Positions 22,301 through 30,752 of a DNA stretch of 64,000 nt are shown in pieces. A program made the position numbers and the translations under genes. The notes under the pieces are model-generated. The model did no database searches. It had not been told where the DNA came from and saw only the letters and a program-made list of their open reading frames with translations. Every line of letters begins with the position of its first letter. Within the stretch, counting starts at the first letter, position 1. The stretch lies in assembly GCA_963693305.1 (NCBI GenBank), contig OY855907.1, positions 36,713,356-36,777,355 on the forward strand, in the 5' to 3' direction. This DNA comes from Meandrina meandrites (lineage: Eukaryota; Cnidaria; Anthozoa; Scleractinia; Meandrinidae).

Positions 22301-24455
22301 ACTTGATATCTGCAGTATATAACCAAAGTGTACATATTGTGAGCACGAGAGAGGAAAACACAAAGGGAACCATTTATTGTTCATAAGCCACATAGTGCAG
22401 TGGCCCATCGTTCTCATAGCCCGTGAAGAATTTAATCAGCGGACTTCAGCCGAGCTTGAGACCCGGATGACTCATACCCCGAGAAACTCTTGGGGTACCG
22501 ATCAATGCACAAAAAGTTACGAGAGCACCACCATTTGGCAATACCACGAGGCTTGGTGTACGATGTCATGATGCCGATTGACCCTGAAGGTCTTTGAGAG
22601 CCGAGGAAAAGTTGGACAAAAGAAGCGACACAGAGGGGCGACTGGCACATTTACATCACTGGTAAGATATCTGTTAGTGCTATTTTTCACAGGTTCACGA
22701 AAAACACCTGATCATGTTTCGCGAGTGTAAGCTTTACATACAATACGCCAGCCAGCGCGTGAGGCATGCGAGGAATGCAAGTCAAACCCCCGGGGGGGGG
22801 GTACTCCTTTAATTTTACTACGGGGGTGAGCCGCTGACTCCCTGAGACTCTTGACCTGTTCCAGAGTAAAAATGATGAATTTGCGACCCTGTTCCAGAGA
22901 AAAATTGCAAAAAAGGTACCCTGTTCCAGACTCGAAGCAAAGCAACTAATGACACTAATACATACGTGATCCAGAGTGAAACTGGCATCCAGAGTGAAAT
23001 CGGAGCGACTTTTAATAGTTAAATGAACATTTATTTAACTCAACTGTTTAATGAATAACTGGTTAATGTACTGGTTAAATAGGTTACAGAAATGCGAGAC
23101 ACGATCGATAACGTACGTGACGTGTCCGATCACTCAACGAAAATGGCCTTTTTGGTGGAATACCACGGAAAACAGCGGAAAATATCACAAAGCAAGCGAC
23201 GGAGGGGAGCGGAGTTAGCTATACTAGACCGTGGTTAATCAGGATTCTAGGGGAAATTCGACACTATTCCAGAGTCAAACCTGAAAAATATACCCTGTTC
23301 CAGAGAGAAAAGGGCGATTTTTATACCCTGTTCCAGAGTCAGAGAAGCAAAAACCATACCCTGTTGAGCGGCACATACCCGTATAGCCCATATATGGGAG
23401 TACCCCCCCCGGGGTCAAACCAAACACATACGGGGCAAAATATATATTGTTTTCTGTTTAGACTTTTAACAAAATCTAAAACGGCTATGGAAGACCTTCT
23501 TTTACCATTTGACTTGCATGCCTCGCATGCCTCACGCGCTGGCTGGCGTATTGTATGTAAAGCTTACACTCGCGAAACGTGGGACGTTACTGTTTGGATT
23601 TCTCGGGCGATTTCTCTTCGATATGAGTCATCCGGGTCTCAAGCTCGGCTGAAGTCCGCTGATTAAAGTCTTCACGGGCTATGAGAACGATGGGCCACTG
23701 CACTATGTGGCTTATGAACAATAAATGGTTCCCTTTGTGTTTTCCTCTCTCGTGCTCACAATATGTACACTTTGGTTATATATTGCAGATATCAAGTACC
23801 GTCCAAACAACCTTGATGTATCAGGAGCTTCCAATCACCTCTCTAGTATTGAATATGCGTGCAAAGCATCTTGGTCTATGATAACGACAGGCCACGTGGA
23901 AATAACGTTTGTTTTTTTTCCCATGTCGATTTTCAATGTTGATTTTCAATGTTTATTTTAAATGTTGATTTTCGATGTTGATTTTCAATGTTTTTTCTTT
24001 TTCTCTTTTTGTTTTGTTCGATTATAATTTTTTCAAAATATTTTTAGTGCTTAAATTATTTTCCTTATTTTTTTCTTTTTAATTTGTCAACAAATATTTT
24101 TGGCTTTGTATAATTAATTCTCATTACAATATTATTTTTTCTCCCTTTTTTCTATTTTGATTGCTTATATTTTTAGTTTCTTTCCATTTTTTATTCCTTT
24201 CTCCTCAAAAACTTACATATTTTACTATGATAATGCTGGGCCACCATAGTTCTGCATGCTTGAAAAATCCACTCAAGTAGTTTACATTTGGTCACAAAAC
24301 TATTTAAAAAAGTACGTAAAGTAGCTTGCTATATTAAGGACTACAACTATATATGTAATATCACGTTTCCATTAATAAAAAAAATACTGAAAACTTCTTA
24401 CCATCGCTTGTGTCATTAGCATTAGCAACAACATGAGAGTTGCCATCTTAACCAT
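1221..24455 (-). CDS. Secreted F5/8C (discoidin) and EGF multidomain protein, 13-exon model
   Basis: Exons, 5' to 3' on the minus strand: 24402-24455, 15275-15381, 14624-14798, 13816-14011, 13440-13663, 12835-12951, 9625-9781, 8742-8932, 8065-8175, 7453-7600, 3826-4095, 1442-1628, 1221-1342. All have AG/GT borders, and phases agree through exon 11. Predicted order: signal peptide (about residues 1-17), beta-sandwich region (about 19-177), discoidin domain 1 (C179-C336), discoidin domain 2 (about 347-488), an unrecognised 89-residue block, and a C-terminal EGF-like domain. No transmembrane segment was seen, so a secreted extracellular adhesion or matrix-type protein is inferred. Known F5/8C domains bind carbohydrate or lipid. 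Exon 11 ends in phase 1 but exon 12 opens in phase 0, so an exon is missing or the last two exons belong to another transcript. Exons 1-11 are good; the 3' end is provisional. Confidence 0.72.
1442..1628 (-). CDS. Possible exon 12 of the discoidin/EGF gene
   Basis: The open frame starts after a CCCAG acceptor (NYGEGNRSLPDS) and ends at a GTGAGT donor in phase 1, matching the EGF exon. It contains Cys-rich RRCETIAGHCLRSPAT. The acceptor phase (0) does not fit the exon 11 end (phase 1), and extending to the other nearby AGs either needs a phase-0 partner or meets a stop. A small intervening exon or an alternative 5' start would explain this. The frame is real; its transcript membership is uncertain. 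Confidence 0.45.
2098..3787. mobile_element. CAAGG-type DNA element, copy 1
   Basis: The terminal inverted repeat CAAGGCTGCTGCCTAA is present at both ends. It is flanked by CTCCGT direct repeats (2092-2097 and 3788-3793). The body matches 46452-48800 in the same orientation over its whole length. The termini carry subterminal TAGGAGCCCA / TAGGCGCCCG motifs. No transposase frame was seen, so it is probably non-autonomous. It sits between exons 11 and 12 of the discoidin gene. Confidence 0.85.
3826..4095 (-). CDS. Exon 11: unrecognised 89-residue segment
   Basis: This AG-preceded, GTAGGC-followed exon continues exon 10 in phase. It encodes AYDPEHKRLYGVSKRHRLYM, a W-rich middle (QQWHVILPAKW) and a basic, proline-rich end (RFTRIPAPKVTDTD). 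No family was recognised. The repeated Tyr/Trp pattern could fit a propeller or lectin-like blade, but that is speculation. A 1.7-kb transposable element (2098-3787) lies 38 bp beyond its donor. Confidence 0.65.
4228..4502 (+). pseudogene. Penelope-like element, GIY-YIG endonuclease remnant
   Basis: The frame from 4228 reads CASCGARYIGETNRHFHTRV, the GIY-YIG core with its Arg, and stops at 4321 in a T-run. The domain continues in another frame as DASSFKIIDSAKTFSQLKIK and ends at 4500-4502. A frameshift therefore breaks it. Only the C-terminal nuclease is left; no reverse transcriptase is visible upstream, where exon 11 of the discoidin gene lies on the other strand. Confidence 0.8.
4671..4713 (+). 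ncRNA. Hammerhead ribozyme-like motif downstream of the Penelope remnant
   Basis: The core CTGATGA is followed by a perfect seven-base-pair hairpin (GATGTTT/AAACATC) and then GAAAC, the order of a hammerhead core with stem II. Hammerheads are known in Penelope-like element ends, and this one lies 170 bases after the GIY-YIG frame. The cleavage triplet and stem III were not resolved. Confidence 0.55.
4714..5979. other. Intron sequence, no gene recognised
   Basis: Part of the discoidin-gene intron between 4096 and 7452. Several short frames exist on both strands (e.g. 5639-5872 plus) but none has recognisable motifs or good splice context. Confidence 0.4.
5980..6567. mobile_element. GGTTTTCAC-ended MITE, copy 1
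   Basis: It begins GGTTTTCACGTGACGTCATAAAA and ends GTGACAGTGAAAACC, an inverted pair. The body aligns with 11054-11640, including a central gggcaccaacatgg hairpin, the TTTGTGTGAAA stretch and GACTTGGACAAA. No coding capacity was seen. Confidence 0.75.
6568..7452. other. Intron sequence, no feature recognised
   Basis: Part of the discoidin-gene intron between exons 10 and 11, with a C-rich tract at 7325-7350 and no convincing exon. A 104-codon frame at 6659-6973 has no recognisable features. Confidence 0.4.
7453..8932 (-). CDS. Exons 8-10: second F5/8 type C domain
   Basis: Exons 8742-8932, 8065-8175 and 7453-7600 encode a second F5/8C domain. It starts PRPLGMESGAINDSQINASS, continues SITQ/VSIQG, then FQGNQLDHVITHT, and ends RCMRVELYGKPV. 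Both bracketing cysteines of the first domain are absent here: Val-Pro-Arg replaces the N-terminal one and Gly-Lys-Pro the C-terminal one. That suggests paired loss of the canonical disulfide. Phases connect cleanly to exons 7 and 11. Confidence 0.8.
9625..13663 (-). CDS. Exons 5-7: first F5/8 type C (discoidin) domain
   Basis: Exons 13440-13663, 12835-12951 and 9625-9781 splice in phase into a complete F5/8C domain. It starts CSRFRPLGMRDGKIKESQLS, continues with FLQVDFRSRTRVEM, then YVTSFLLHSSDDNIMWKVYK, and closes PPVISQYLRINPRTW...AVEFYGC. The bracketing cysteines (C179, C336) that normally form the domain disulfide are both present. The intron 12834-9782 carries the virus-like ATPase remnant, a MITE and a GT-rich minisatellite. 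Confidence 0.82.
10314..10480. repeat. Tandem repeat of a 25-30 bp unit
   Basis: Six imperfect units of the kind TATCCCCCTCTGATGGCGTA follow one another. They provide the odd repetitive tail (FIRHQRGNTPIRHQTGD) of the overlapping acidic ORF. Several units contain TGACGT. Confidence 0.75.
10314..10922 (-). CDS. Acidic ORF of a virus-like mobile element (202 codons)
   Basis: The ATG at 10922 opens a Glu/Asp/Ser-rich region (about 1-50), then DYDPWDPTREKVEKDLEE and a helical basic block (FNDIQRLLWN; FMDEDDMDFKEAAESAVEKR). The C-terminal 50 residues are translated from a tandem DNA repeat and are probably not native. It lies on the same strand as, and 3' of, the P-loop ATPase remnant. Companion ORFs of this kind accompany such ATPases in invertebrate genomes (recalled, not searched). 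Function unknown. Confidence 0.5.
   Translation of the reverse strand: MADHSPDVFDSEEEGESNEENVEEEPEEEQEDISSSEEEGEVGDEESDYDPWDPTREKVEKDLEESHIYMIEVKQFLDMGKTQEYAAKAAFNDIQRLLWNHSVKRDKLHRKVLKTLERFMDEDDMDFKEAAESAVEKRRNLIDLKQQTIKWGITPYAIRGGYPFIRHQRGNTPIRHQTGDTLIRHQRGDNHVSAYAIRGITT
11054..11640. mobile_element. GGTTTTCA-ended MITE, copy 2
   Basis: It matches the element at 5980-6567 in the same orientation, from GGTTTTCATGTTACGTCATAA to GTGACAGTGAAAACC. It lies between the virus-like ATPase remnant and the acidic ORF, so it probably inserted into that larger element after it landed. Confidence 0.72.
11726..12367 (-). pseudogene. Broken zinc-finger/P-loop ATPase of a virus-like (A32/FtsK-HerA-type) element
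   Basis: The ATG at 12367 starts with a C2H2-like finger (CRYCQRLFSR...RHEKYRC), then a Walker A loop, VVGLSGCGKTW. This frame is open to 11975. The remainder of the domain, including a Walker B-type ILVLDDLM and LFTKHSHH, is in a different frame (12143-11820). A third segment to about 11726 needs another shift. The gene is thus disrupted at least twice. Fused finger-ATPases like this are widespread in invertebrate genomes and resemble packaging ATPases of Polinton-like elements; that affiliation is inference. It sits within an intron, so is not expected to be functional. Confidence 0.65.
12440..12672. repeat. GT-rich minisatellite (CTTGGTGGGT units)
   Basis: About twenty 10-bp units of the form YTTGGTGGGT run head to tail, with strong G/T versus A/C strand asymmetry. 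The open frames across it (GGSWWVLVGFGG or its reverse) are artefacts of the repeat. Confidence 0.9.
13816..15381 (-). CDS. Exons 2-4: beta-sandwich (DUF11-like) N-terminal region
   Basis: Exons 15275-15381, 14624-14798 and 13816-14011 splice in phase. They encode an opening with the pattern LLVAVSLANRSEPVVQGG, then alternating hydrophobic strands (LVVKWSFP, ATLIVKF) and VAVEYYWDD near the end. The strand pattern resembles DUF11-type or other Ig-like beta-sandwich repeats that frame exposed domains. The assignment is by eye only. PA14 or another sandwich fold are alternatives. Confidence 0.55.
14343..14480. repeat. Low-complexity and repeat fragment with poly-C
   Basis: A CGGAAGAACCGCAAGGGAGC segment precedes a run of about twenty C and CTCTCC stretches. 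The same GC-rich style occurs at 18840-18900, so it is probably a truncated dispersed repeat. Confidence 0.4.
17023..17823. mobile_element. 801-bp PIF/Harbinger-type MITE with empty site
   Basis: Ends are inverted repeats starting TGCACCAGTCATTTGAAATC and extending about 55 bp. It is flanked by TAA at 17020-17022 and 17824-17826. The matching position in the opposite arm of the large inverted repeat (20651-20653, minus strand) has a single TAA and no insert. A 3-bp TAA duplication is typical of PIF/Harbinger elements. Confidence 0.88.
18158..20299. other. Spacer of the large inverted repeat, no gene recognised
   Basis: AT-rich spacer with poly-C tracts (19478-19500, 20275-20295) and a GC-rich palindrome GCGCCGGAGGCGC near 18855. 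It has short frames without motifs (18537-18755, 19200-19457). If the element once carried a transposase, it is no longer readable. Confidence 0.45.
21993..22180. repeat. 13-bp minisatellite GAAAATCAACATY
   Basis: About fourteen units of GAAAATCAACATT / GAAAATCAACATC run in tandem. The same array in the opposite arm (23925-23990, inverted) has only about five units. Confidence 0.88.
22787..23415. mobile_element. GGGGTACTC-ended element nested in the inverted repeat
   Basis: It starts CCCCCGGGGGGGGGGTACTC and ends GGGAGTACCCCCCCCGGGG, an inverted pair. It is filled with diverged copies of the motif TACCCTGTTCCAGAG near both ends. It sits in the spacer of the 21.7-24.2 kb element. A similar architecture is seen at 59836-60302. 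Confidence 0.7.
24402..24455 (-). CDS. Exon 1 of the discoidin/EGF gene: signal peptide
   Basis: The ATG at 24455-24453 opens an 18-residue exon, MVKMATLMLLLMLMTQAM, ended by a GTAAGA donor in phase 0. The hydrophobic Leu/Met core followed by TQA is a classic secretion signal. The next exon (15381) also starts in phase 0 with AQS, so the junction falls at a plausible signal-peptidase site. The 9-kb intron between them is filled by inverted-repeat elements. The link rests on phase and signal-peptide logic, since no transcript can be checked here. Confidence 0.68.
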
Positions 24456-25019
24456 TTTGCTAAAACGTTTCACATTTCAAGTTAGTGTACACTAAAAGAC
24501 AAAGGAAGCAAGGAAGGCTAGTTAATAACAAAAAATTATTACACTACTTAAATAGTTGAAGGGTCGATAACTACGAGTGCCTTATTGCCACTCCAGGAGA
24601 TATGATATTGACTGAACAATATGACATATCTGTACCTGAATATCGTTTGATGTGAGGGTTTTTTTATCCAGACAGCTCAAGAGAAATTTTGATACAAAAA
24701 CAGCCGTATCATCTCAACAAACTCTATGACGATAAAAGAGTTTAGCCACCATGAAATAGCTAGCTGAATATCCGTTCTGGCTAAAATTTCCCTTCGTCGC
24801 TGGGCGCGCCTACACAGCCGAATAAAATGTAGATACTGCTCATTAATGCGCAAATTTGTCTGTCATTTAAAATTTGGCCAATTCTGAAAGCACTTATGTT
24901 TTGGTTTCTGATGAAAGAAGATAATTGGCGTTAATGCATCAATAATTTCCCGTTAGAAATTAAAACACGTTTTTCGTTGCCAATTGCAGCTGCATTAGAG
25001 AATTATCCACGATAAATTA

Positions 25020-25955
25020 CAGTCGAAACCGAAGAAGCGTGAACGCCAAAAATTATTTCTGGAATGTTTATTGTTCTACGACCAATCAGATTCGAGACGT
25101 AACCGCAACAAACCGCAACAGTAATTAGCTCAAAGGTTTCGATTCTTTTATCACGAAACGACTTTTTCTTCTACATTAAGTCTTGAGATCACCACCGATT
25201 AACAAACACTCTGGAATTATTAATTTTCTTCCATTTCAGAGTTGAAGCATAATCAAAGGATAACTATAAACGATAAATACTGAAAAGAGAAAAATAATCG
25301 AACAGACATGGCTAGACAGCGCGTCTGGAAGCGGAATAAAATTGATTTTTCACAGCAAATGCAAACTTGCGCGCCGTTGCAAATTCAAATATTATGTGTG
25401 CCGTTAAAACTTGAAAAATGGGTGCCGTTGCGTGATATACTGGGCCAGAGAATTTTGCTGCAACGCGCTTCGTGAACTGTTCTGGCTCCGCATCGAAGTA
25501 AGGTAGAGAGAACATTTTTGTTAAGTTTATTCAATAAATTTTTTGGTGAAATGGGGAAAAGGATAAAACCTAGAAATGTTTGTAAGTAGAAAAAACCGGA
25601 TAGGCCGTATTTTTTTAAAAAAATAATCAAAAATTCTATTCTGCTTCCAGACGCGCTGTCTAGCCATATCTGTTCGATTATTTTTCTCTTTTCAGTATTT
25701 ATCGTTTATAGTTATCCTTTGATTATGCTTCAACTCTGAAATAGAAGAAAATTAACAATTCCAGAGTGTTTGTTAATCGGTGGTGATCTCAAGACTTAAT
25801 GTAGACGAAAAAGTCGTTTCGTGATAAAAGAATCGAAACCTTTGAGCTAATTACTGTTGCGGTTTGTTGCGGTTACGTCTCGAATCTGATTGGTCGTAGA
25901 ACAATAAACATTCCAGAAATAATTTTTGGCGTTCACGCTTCTTCGGTTTCGACTG
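25020..25955. mobile_element. Tc1/mariner-type MITE with about 310-bp inverted repeats
   Basis: Ends CAGTCGAAACCGAAGAAGCG are inverted and flanked by TA (25018-25019, 25956-25957). Arms extend to about 25340 and 25630, where CTGGAAGCRGAATAAAATT is shared. The core of about 290 bp is not coding. Confidence 0.85.
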
Positions 25956-25957
25956 TA

Positions 25958-28368
25958 AACTTTAGACGCAGATAAATGTTTTGTTCTTCCAAAAGAGTAG
26001 ACCTGTTAATTGCTGCCCTGAAAAAAACACACACTGAATTTACTGTCGCCCGGGTGATCGAAATAGTTGGCTTAAGATAAAAGAAATGTTAAAAGAGTCC
26101 TCCAATTTACTAACATGTTTGCAGGTTTCTGAAAGGTTTCGTATCATACACTGTGTACAACATAGACTCTCATTTCCACTCATCAAAACTCATATTCTAA
26201 GATTAACGGCGGTTTGAATCACACAGTGCCACTAACAAGAATTAAGATAGCTCTTGTGAAAATCAAAAAGTTCTTCGGCATTATACAAAGGCATCCAGGC
26301 AACGGAAAAAGTTTTCTTTATTCGCTTAGACGATGCTGAAGGGTTTCATTTTGTTGTCTGAGGCTTAGTTTCATCATGAACCTCAAGAGAAGTCTTTGTT
26401 ATACGAGCGTAACCAACCGATTTCGTGTTATTTTTTTCTCAATAATTTTTCAGATTCAAAATGGTGGTTATTGCGAATTGCATTGCTTCAAGAAAACACT
26501 TCTGTTTTTAAGAACAGAGGATAATTAGCCTTCATAGATCGAGAACTTCCCGTTGCAAATTTAAGCATCGTTTCTCTTTAGGTAGCTTCCAGTCCCTGAA
26601 CTCTCCCTTTCGCGCGTCCTATATAGGGCGCGGCACACTGGACTACGTGGCGATAAGAGTAATAATTACAGCCAGCCAGCGTATTCTATTAGAAATTCGC
26701 GAATCTGATTGGCTCTTTCTAATATCACAGTGAGTTTGCTAACATCATCTGCGCCCAATCTGCGCCCATGGACTGGTAAATCTTTTTCACATAATAAGTT
26801 GAGGATTTTGAAAAGGGAAATAAATCATCAAAATAAATGCCGAGGTAAATGCCAAATTTATTTTTGGTAAGTTAAAAGAGATTTGTTGCGATATAAGTCA
26901 GTTTTCTGATGTAAAAATTCATTTTTACATGTAAATTGGAAGAATATAATTTTCTCAAGTAGAAAACACAACTAACAAAGAATTAATAATAAATTGGATA
27001 GCTAGAGCCAAGAAATTAAAGATAGAGACTGGTTTACAAAATACAAAATTGCATGAAAAAAAAATATGTCCAAGTTTCTCGCAGGGATGGTTGGTCAGTT
27101 TTGGACCAGGTTCGTAAATTCACTGTGCTAAAACTTTCATTTTACTCAAAGCTTGTAAAAGTACCAGGATACCAAAATATTTCACAATTAGTTGAGATGT
27201 TGTTTGCTATATATAATGTTTTGACCGTTAAAATGCAAAAGAGTGTTATAGGTGGCGATGAATATTTATTAATTGCCCTCTAAAAAATTTAAGATCTGTT
27301 AATCGCTGACCTGCGTCACCAGATAAGTCAATACTTTTCTCCAGATAAGTTACAAGTTTCGAAACATGAGAAAGGAATTGATGTTCAAATTAACGCTGAA
27401 GATATAAAATTCCAAGTTAACTTTTCGCCGTGTTAAAAAGACCTCTTCAAATTTTACCGATCAATGTGCTATTAATTTACCATTTCGTTTTTACTCAGTC
27501 GAAGCGCGTAATATGATTTTTCGCTGTAACAAGTAATTCGAAATTGTCATGACCTTGCAAGCTGCGAAAAGATTCACCTTATTCTATTTTTGAAACACAC
27601 AGTGACATTATAATAAGGAACGATTCACCAAGTGACAAGCACTTGTGTGCGATTAATGCTGCATATGACGGCAGGCAACCGAAAATAAAATTTCTCTTGA
27701 ACATTTTAAAAAATGTCGTCAAACTGAAGGCAGCAAGGTAAATGTGAAAACCATAAAATTTGTAATTTTCAAGTCCCAAGGATTTCAAATTTCATTCATG
27801 CGTGGATATCACTTCTCTAGAGACGAGCAGTTTGTGTCAATTTCTTGCGACCATGCCAATATAGGCAACCTAATGGATGTTACCAACCGCTTTTAATATT
27901 ATTTTTTTAACTGATAACGTATTTGTTAACAATGGTAGTTTCTTCTTATTATACCGCCTCGAGAAAATGTTATATTGTTTTTAAGGAAAGCCGATAATTA
28001 GCGTAAATGCAGATGATCGAGATGATCGTCTTGAGATTTAAACCAAATTAACAAGTTAAGAAAAAATTTAACTCGTCTTTCACAAAAACATTCGAATTCT
28101 CTTAGGTACCTGGGTTCGACCATGCGAGTTGCGAATAAATTATACTTCAATTTTTAAATCCATAGTAGAACAAGAAGTAAGTAATTGATGTGCGAGCTAA
28201 AGAGACAGATCGAGAAAAGCAATTTGAAAAATTTTCAATTTTCTGCCCGGCAATTTTTACATGCAGCCTAAATCCTATACTTAATCTATGCCTCAAGTTG
28301 TTAAATTGTTTTTTGATCCGTGGTTTAATTAAGGTGAAATTGCCTCGTCTTCCGATTCCAGTACATAA
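25958..28368. other. Intergenic AT-rich stretch
   Basis: Upstream of the discoidin gene start and KDM1B. Short frames (27053-27283 plus, 27579-27788 minus) show no recognised motif. No RNA gene was seen. Confidence 0.45.
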
Positions 28369-28645
28369 TTATCTGAGATCAAGATTGTTCCACAACCTCG
28401 AACTGATTATCTCAAGAAAAGTTTTTCGTACAGCGGAGCTCAGTTGTGGAACAACTTACCTATAGACCTAAGACAAGCATCTTCACTGGCCGATTTCAAA
28501 TCTAAATTAAGTCGGCACAGTTTGAAGTAATATCTTAATTTTAAATAAATTTTAGACACGGCCTCCATGAAAAGCAGACTTTTCTTTTTTTATTTGAATT
28601 TGTTGTTATTAATTTTTTGTAGTTAGTTAGATAGGTAGATAGTCC

Positions 28646-28692
<47 letters not shown>

Positions 28693-28710
28693 CTATCCTA
28701 TTCTATCCTT
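28369..28710 (+). mobile_element. 3' end of a non-LTR retrotransposon (LINE)
   Basis: The frame 28369-28530 reads PQPRTDYLKKSFSYSGAQLW then NNLPIDLRQASSLADFKSKL and stops at 28528-28530, a typical C-terminus of CR1/Jockey-like reverse transcriptase proteins. A 180-bp tail follows with AATAAAGTTATCCTATCC repeats at the 3' end. The 5' part is absent. Confidence 0.72.
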
Positions 28711-30549
28711 TCTTGAAAGACAAAATCATTGCAACAAAGATGCCCTTGCTTGATAAATTTTACCCTTACATTTTCCGTGATAGAATTTGCCGTGCAAGCT
28801 AATGCTTTCTTTGAGTCGGATTAAGGTAAAAAAAAAAGAATAAATTCTAAAAGGGTAAATTGGAACATTTCAAATTTGAAGATACTGCTGCTCTGCTTGG
28901 TGGTCGTAGCTTTTGCGACGAGCATTTACATGTAAAAACTTGGACGTTTTTGCATTTATCGTCAAAACAGTAAGTATGCTCGCTAAACTTATAAACAATT
29001 AACATTTAAGTTCTCAAACAACTTTTCGCAGCGAATCATGCAAGTGAACTAAAACATTAATTTTAAACTAAATGTTACATACCTTTCCACTTGAAGTTTC
29101 CCTCCCCGTTTCCGAAAGGATCTAAAACTTAATATCAATGATGGGGTGAGTTTATAACTGTTGCTGACGTCACAAGGTACTTTAGGTTATTACTTTTAAT
29201 TAAAATCATTTTGGTCAAATTCCGCGAGTTTGACACAGTTCAGCTATGAACCATTCTATTCTTTTTTGTTACAAGTTCTTACAAGATGATTTAGTTTATG
29301 TTAACTTGAAACTTCAAGTACATGGTTAAAACAGGCTGCGCCAGAAAATTATCATTTTGCTTTGTGTTTTAGCAACACGAACAAACCTTCAGCTTTTCAC
29401 TTGTCTGTGTTGATTAATTTATTCTTTATTAAACAGCATCGTTTCTGTCGTATTTCTCGGGACAAAATTCGTTTTATGACAAGGGTGGTTTAATATGTTT
29501 GAATTTGTCATGTATAATACTTATTGTTTTCAGAAATTACACCTGTTTAAGGAATTAGGAAAGGTATAATTAGTGTTAATGCACCTTAGATCTTCCGCAG
29601 TTAATTAAACGGCCGCCTGCAGCTGCGCCGACCACCCCCACGAAGAAGGGAAAAGCCCTGGGAACGAGGTTGTAGTTTATTAACACTCAGCTGCAACACT
29701 TGAAAGATGATATCTCAATTTTTTTTTAAAATACCTGACTTGAAAAATAGCTCGCCCGGGCAGTTTAATTAAACAATGCCTTCATAAAAATTGTTTTTTA
29801 ATGATCGAAGACAACTTTCTCGCAGCGATAAATCGGTGAGGTCTGGTAAAGAAACTCCTTTGTTGTTCAATTCGGTGATCCATTCTCGTCCCCATAGCCC
29901 TTTTCACTTCTCTTAGCTGGCAGGGCCATGGCACGAGAAACGAATGGCTCTGGGGACATGGGATGTTTGAATTAATTCGAATTTTTTTTAATTGGCTGTT
30001 TGAAAACAACGAAATCTTGAGCGCAAGTAAAAAAGCCATGACTCTCCCATACAGTATATTGAAACATCACGACTGCATACATGAAGACCGGAAGTCCCAG
30101 AATCTAGGACTGGAAATCCTTGGAAATCCTTTGTCTCCAGAGCCCTTCGTTTCTCGTGCCAAGGCCCCTATGTTTCGTCGGCCACAATTTATAGACTTCC
30201 AAACTACAGTTTTTTGTTTCACCTGTATTAAACCATCACCTGTCTAGATTACAATGCGATATTTGACACAACGATAAGCATAGTCAACCTGGTTCTCAGG
30301 GTCTCTCTCTTAGGTGGGCCGCAGCTAGCAAGAGACAATACAAGACAAAGCCTGTCCCTCTGGAGGGGAGGGGAGGGGGATGGGGTGGGTGGAGGGTGGG
30401 ATCAGTCACGAGACCTGATAATTTTTTGATTCCCGATAAATTATAAGCTCACCGAAAACATAAATTTATACACAGTGAAGTATGGGGCTAAACATAAATC
30501 TTGCTAACCTTCGAGGAACATATCGTTAAAAGTACAATAAAATTCCACT
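28711..30549. other. Intergenic sequence upstream of KDM1B
   Basis: Mostly AT-rich and without a supported gene. It includes an inverted pair around 29922-29962 and 30128-30170 (CACGAGAAACGAATGGCTCT), probably a small MITE, and a G-rich tract at 30360-30400. Confidence 0.4.
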
Positions 30550-30700
30550 CCAAAGAAGCGAAAAGTCTATTAACTCCGAGCGTGACTACCACCCACGAAT
30601 GCGTGACGACGTGTGTGACAAAAGTCAAACGTGCTCAACCAACCGAAGAAATCTGGCACTAGTACATGATGGATCAAATTTGAGCGCGTTGCTTGCATGT
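30550..30700 (+). promoter_or_regulatory. Likely KDM1B promoter region
   Basis: A local CpG-rich patch (GCGTGACGACGTGTGTGAC around 30600) lies just 5' of the candidate first exon. It contains CRE-like ACGT motifs and no evident TATA box. Placement is inferred from the exon model only. Confidence 0.3.
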
Positions 30701-30752
30701 CGACAATCTTCCAAGTTTCTTGTCTACAGCGACGTAGTGTTGTGTTGTCTTG
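30650..30752 (+). other. KDM1B: Candidate non-coding 5' exon of KDM1B
   Basis: A GC- and CpG-richer stretch ends at a strong donor (GTCTTG|GTAAGT, donor at 30753). A matching acceptor (TTCTTTACAG) precedes the 5' leader at 32391, which runs into the start ATG at 32552. The leader contains a short upstream ORF (ATG at 32392, stop after five codons). The left boundary is a guess. Confidence 0.4.

Larger units (their letters stand above)
21728..24254. mobile_element. 2.5-kb inverted-repeat element with AGTTCTG target duplication
   Basis: The left arm, from about 21735 to about 22786, is repeated inverted at about 23508-24247, ending TATGGTGGCCCAGC. AGTTCTG flanks both sides (21728-21734 and 24248-24254). 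A 7-8 bp duplication would suit hAT-like transposition. The frames at 22217-22417 minus and 23681-23881 plus are identical because of the arms. It lies 70 bp from the larger inverted repeat. Confidence 0.8.

Noticed and set aside
22217..22417. 66-codon frame present identically at 23681-23881
   Set aside because: Both lie in inverted-repeat arms; no motif or splice support.
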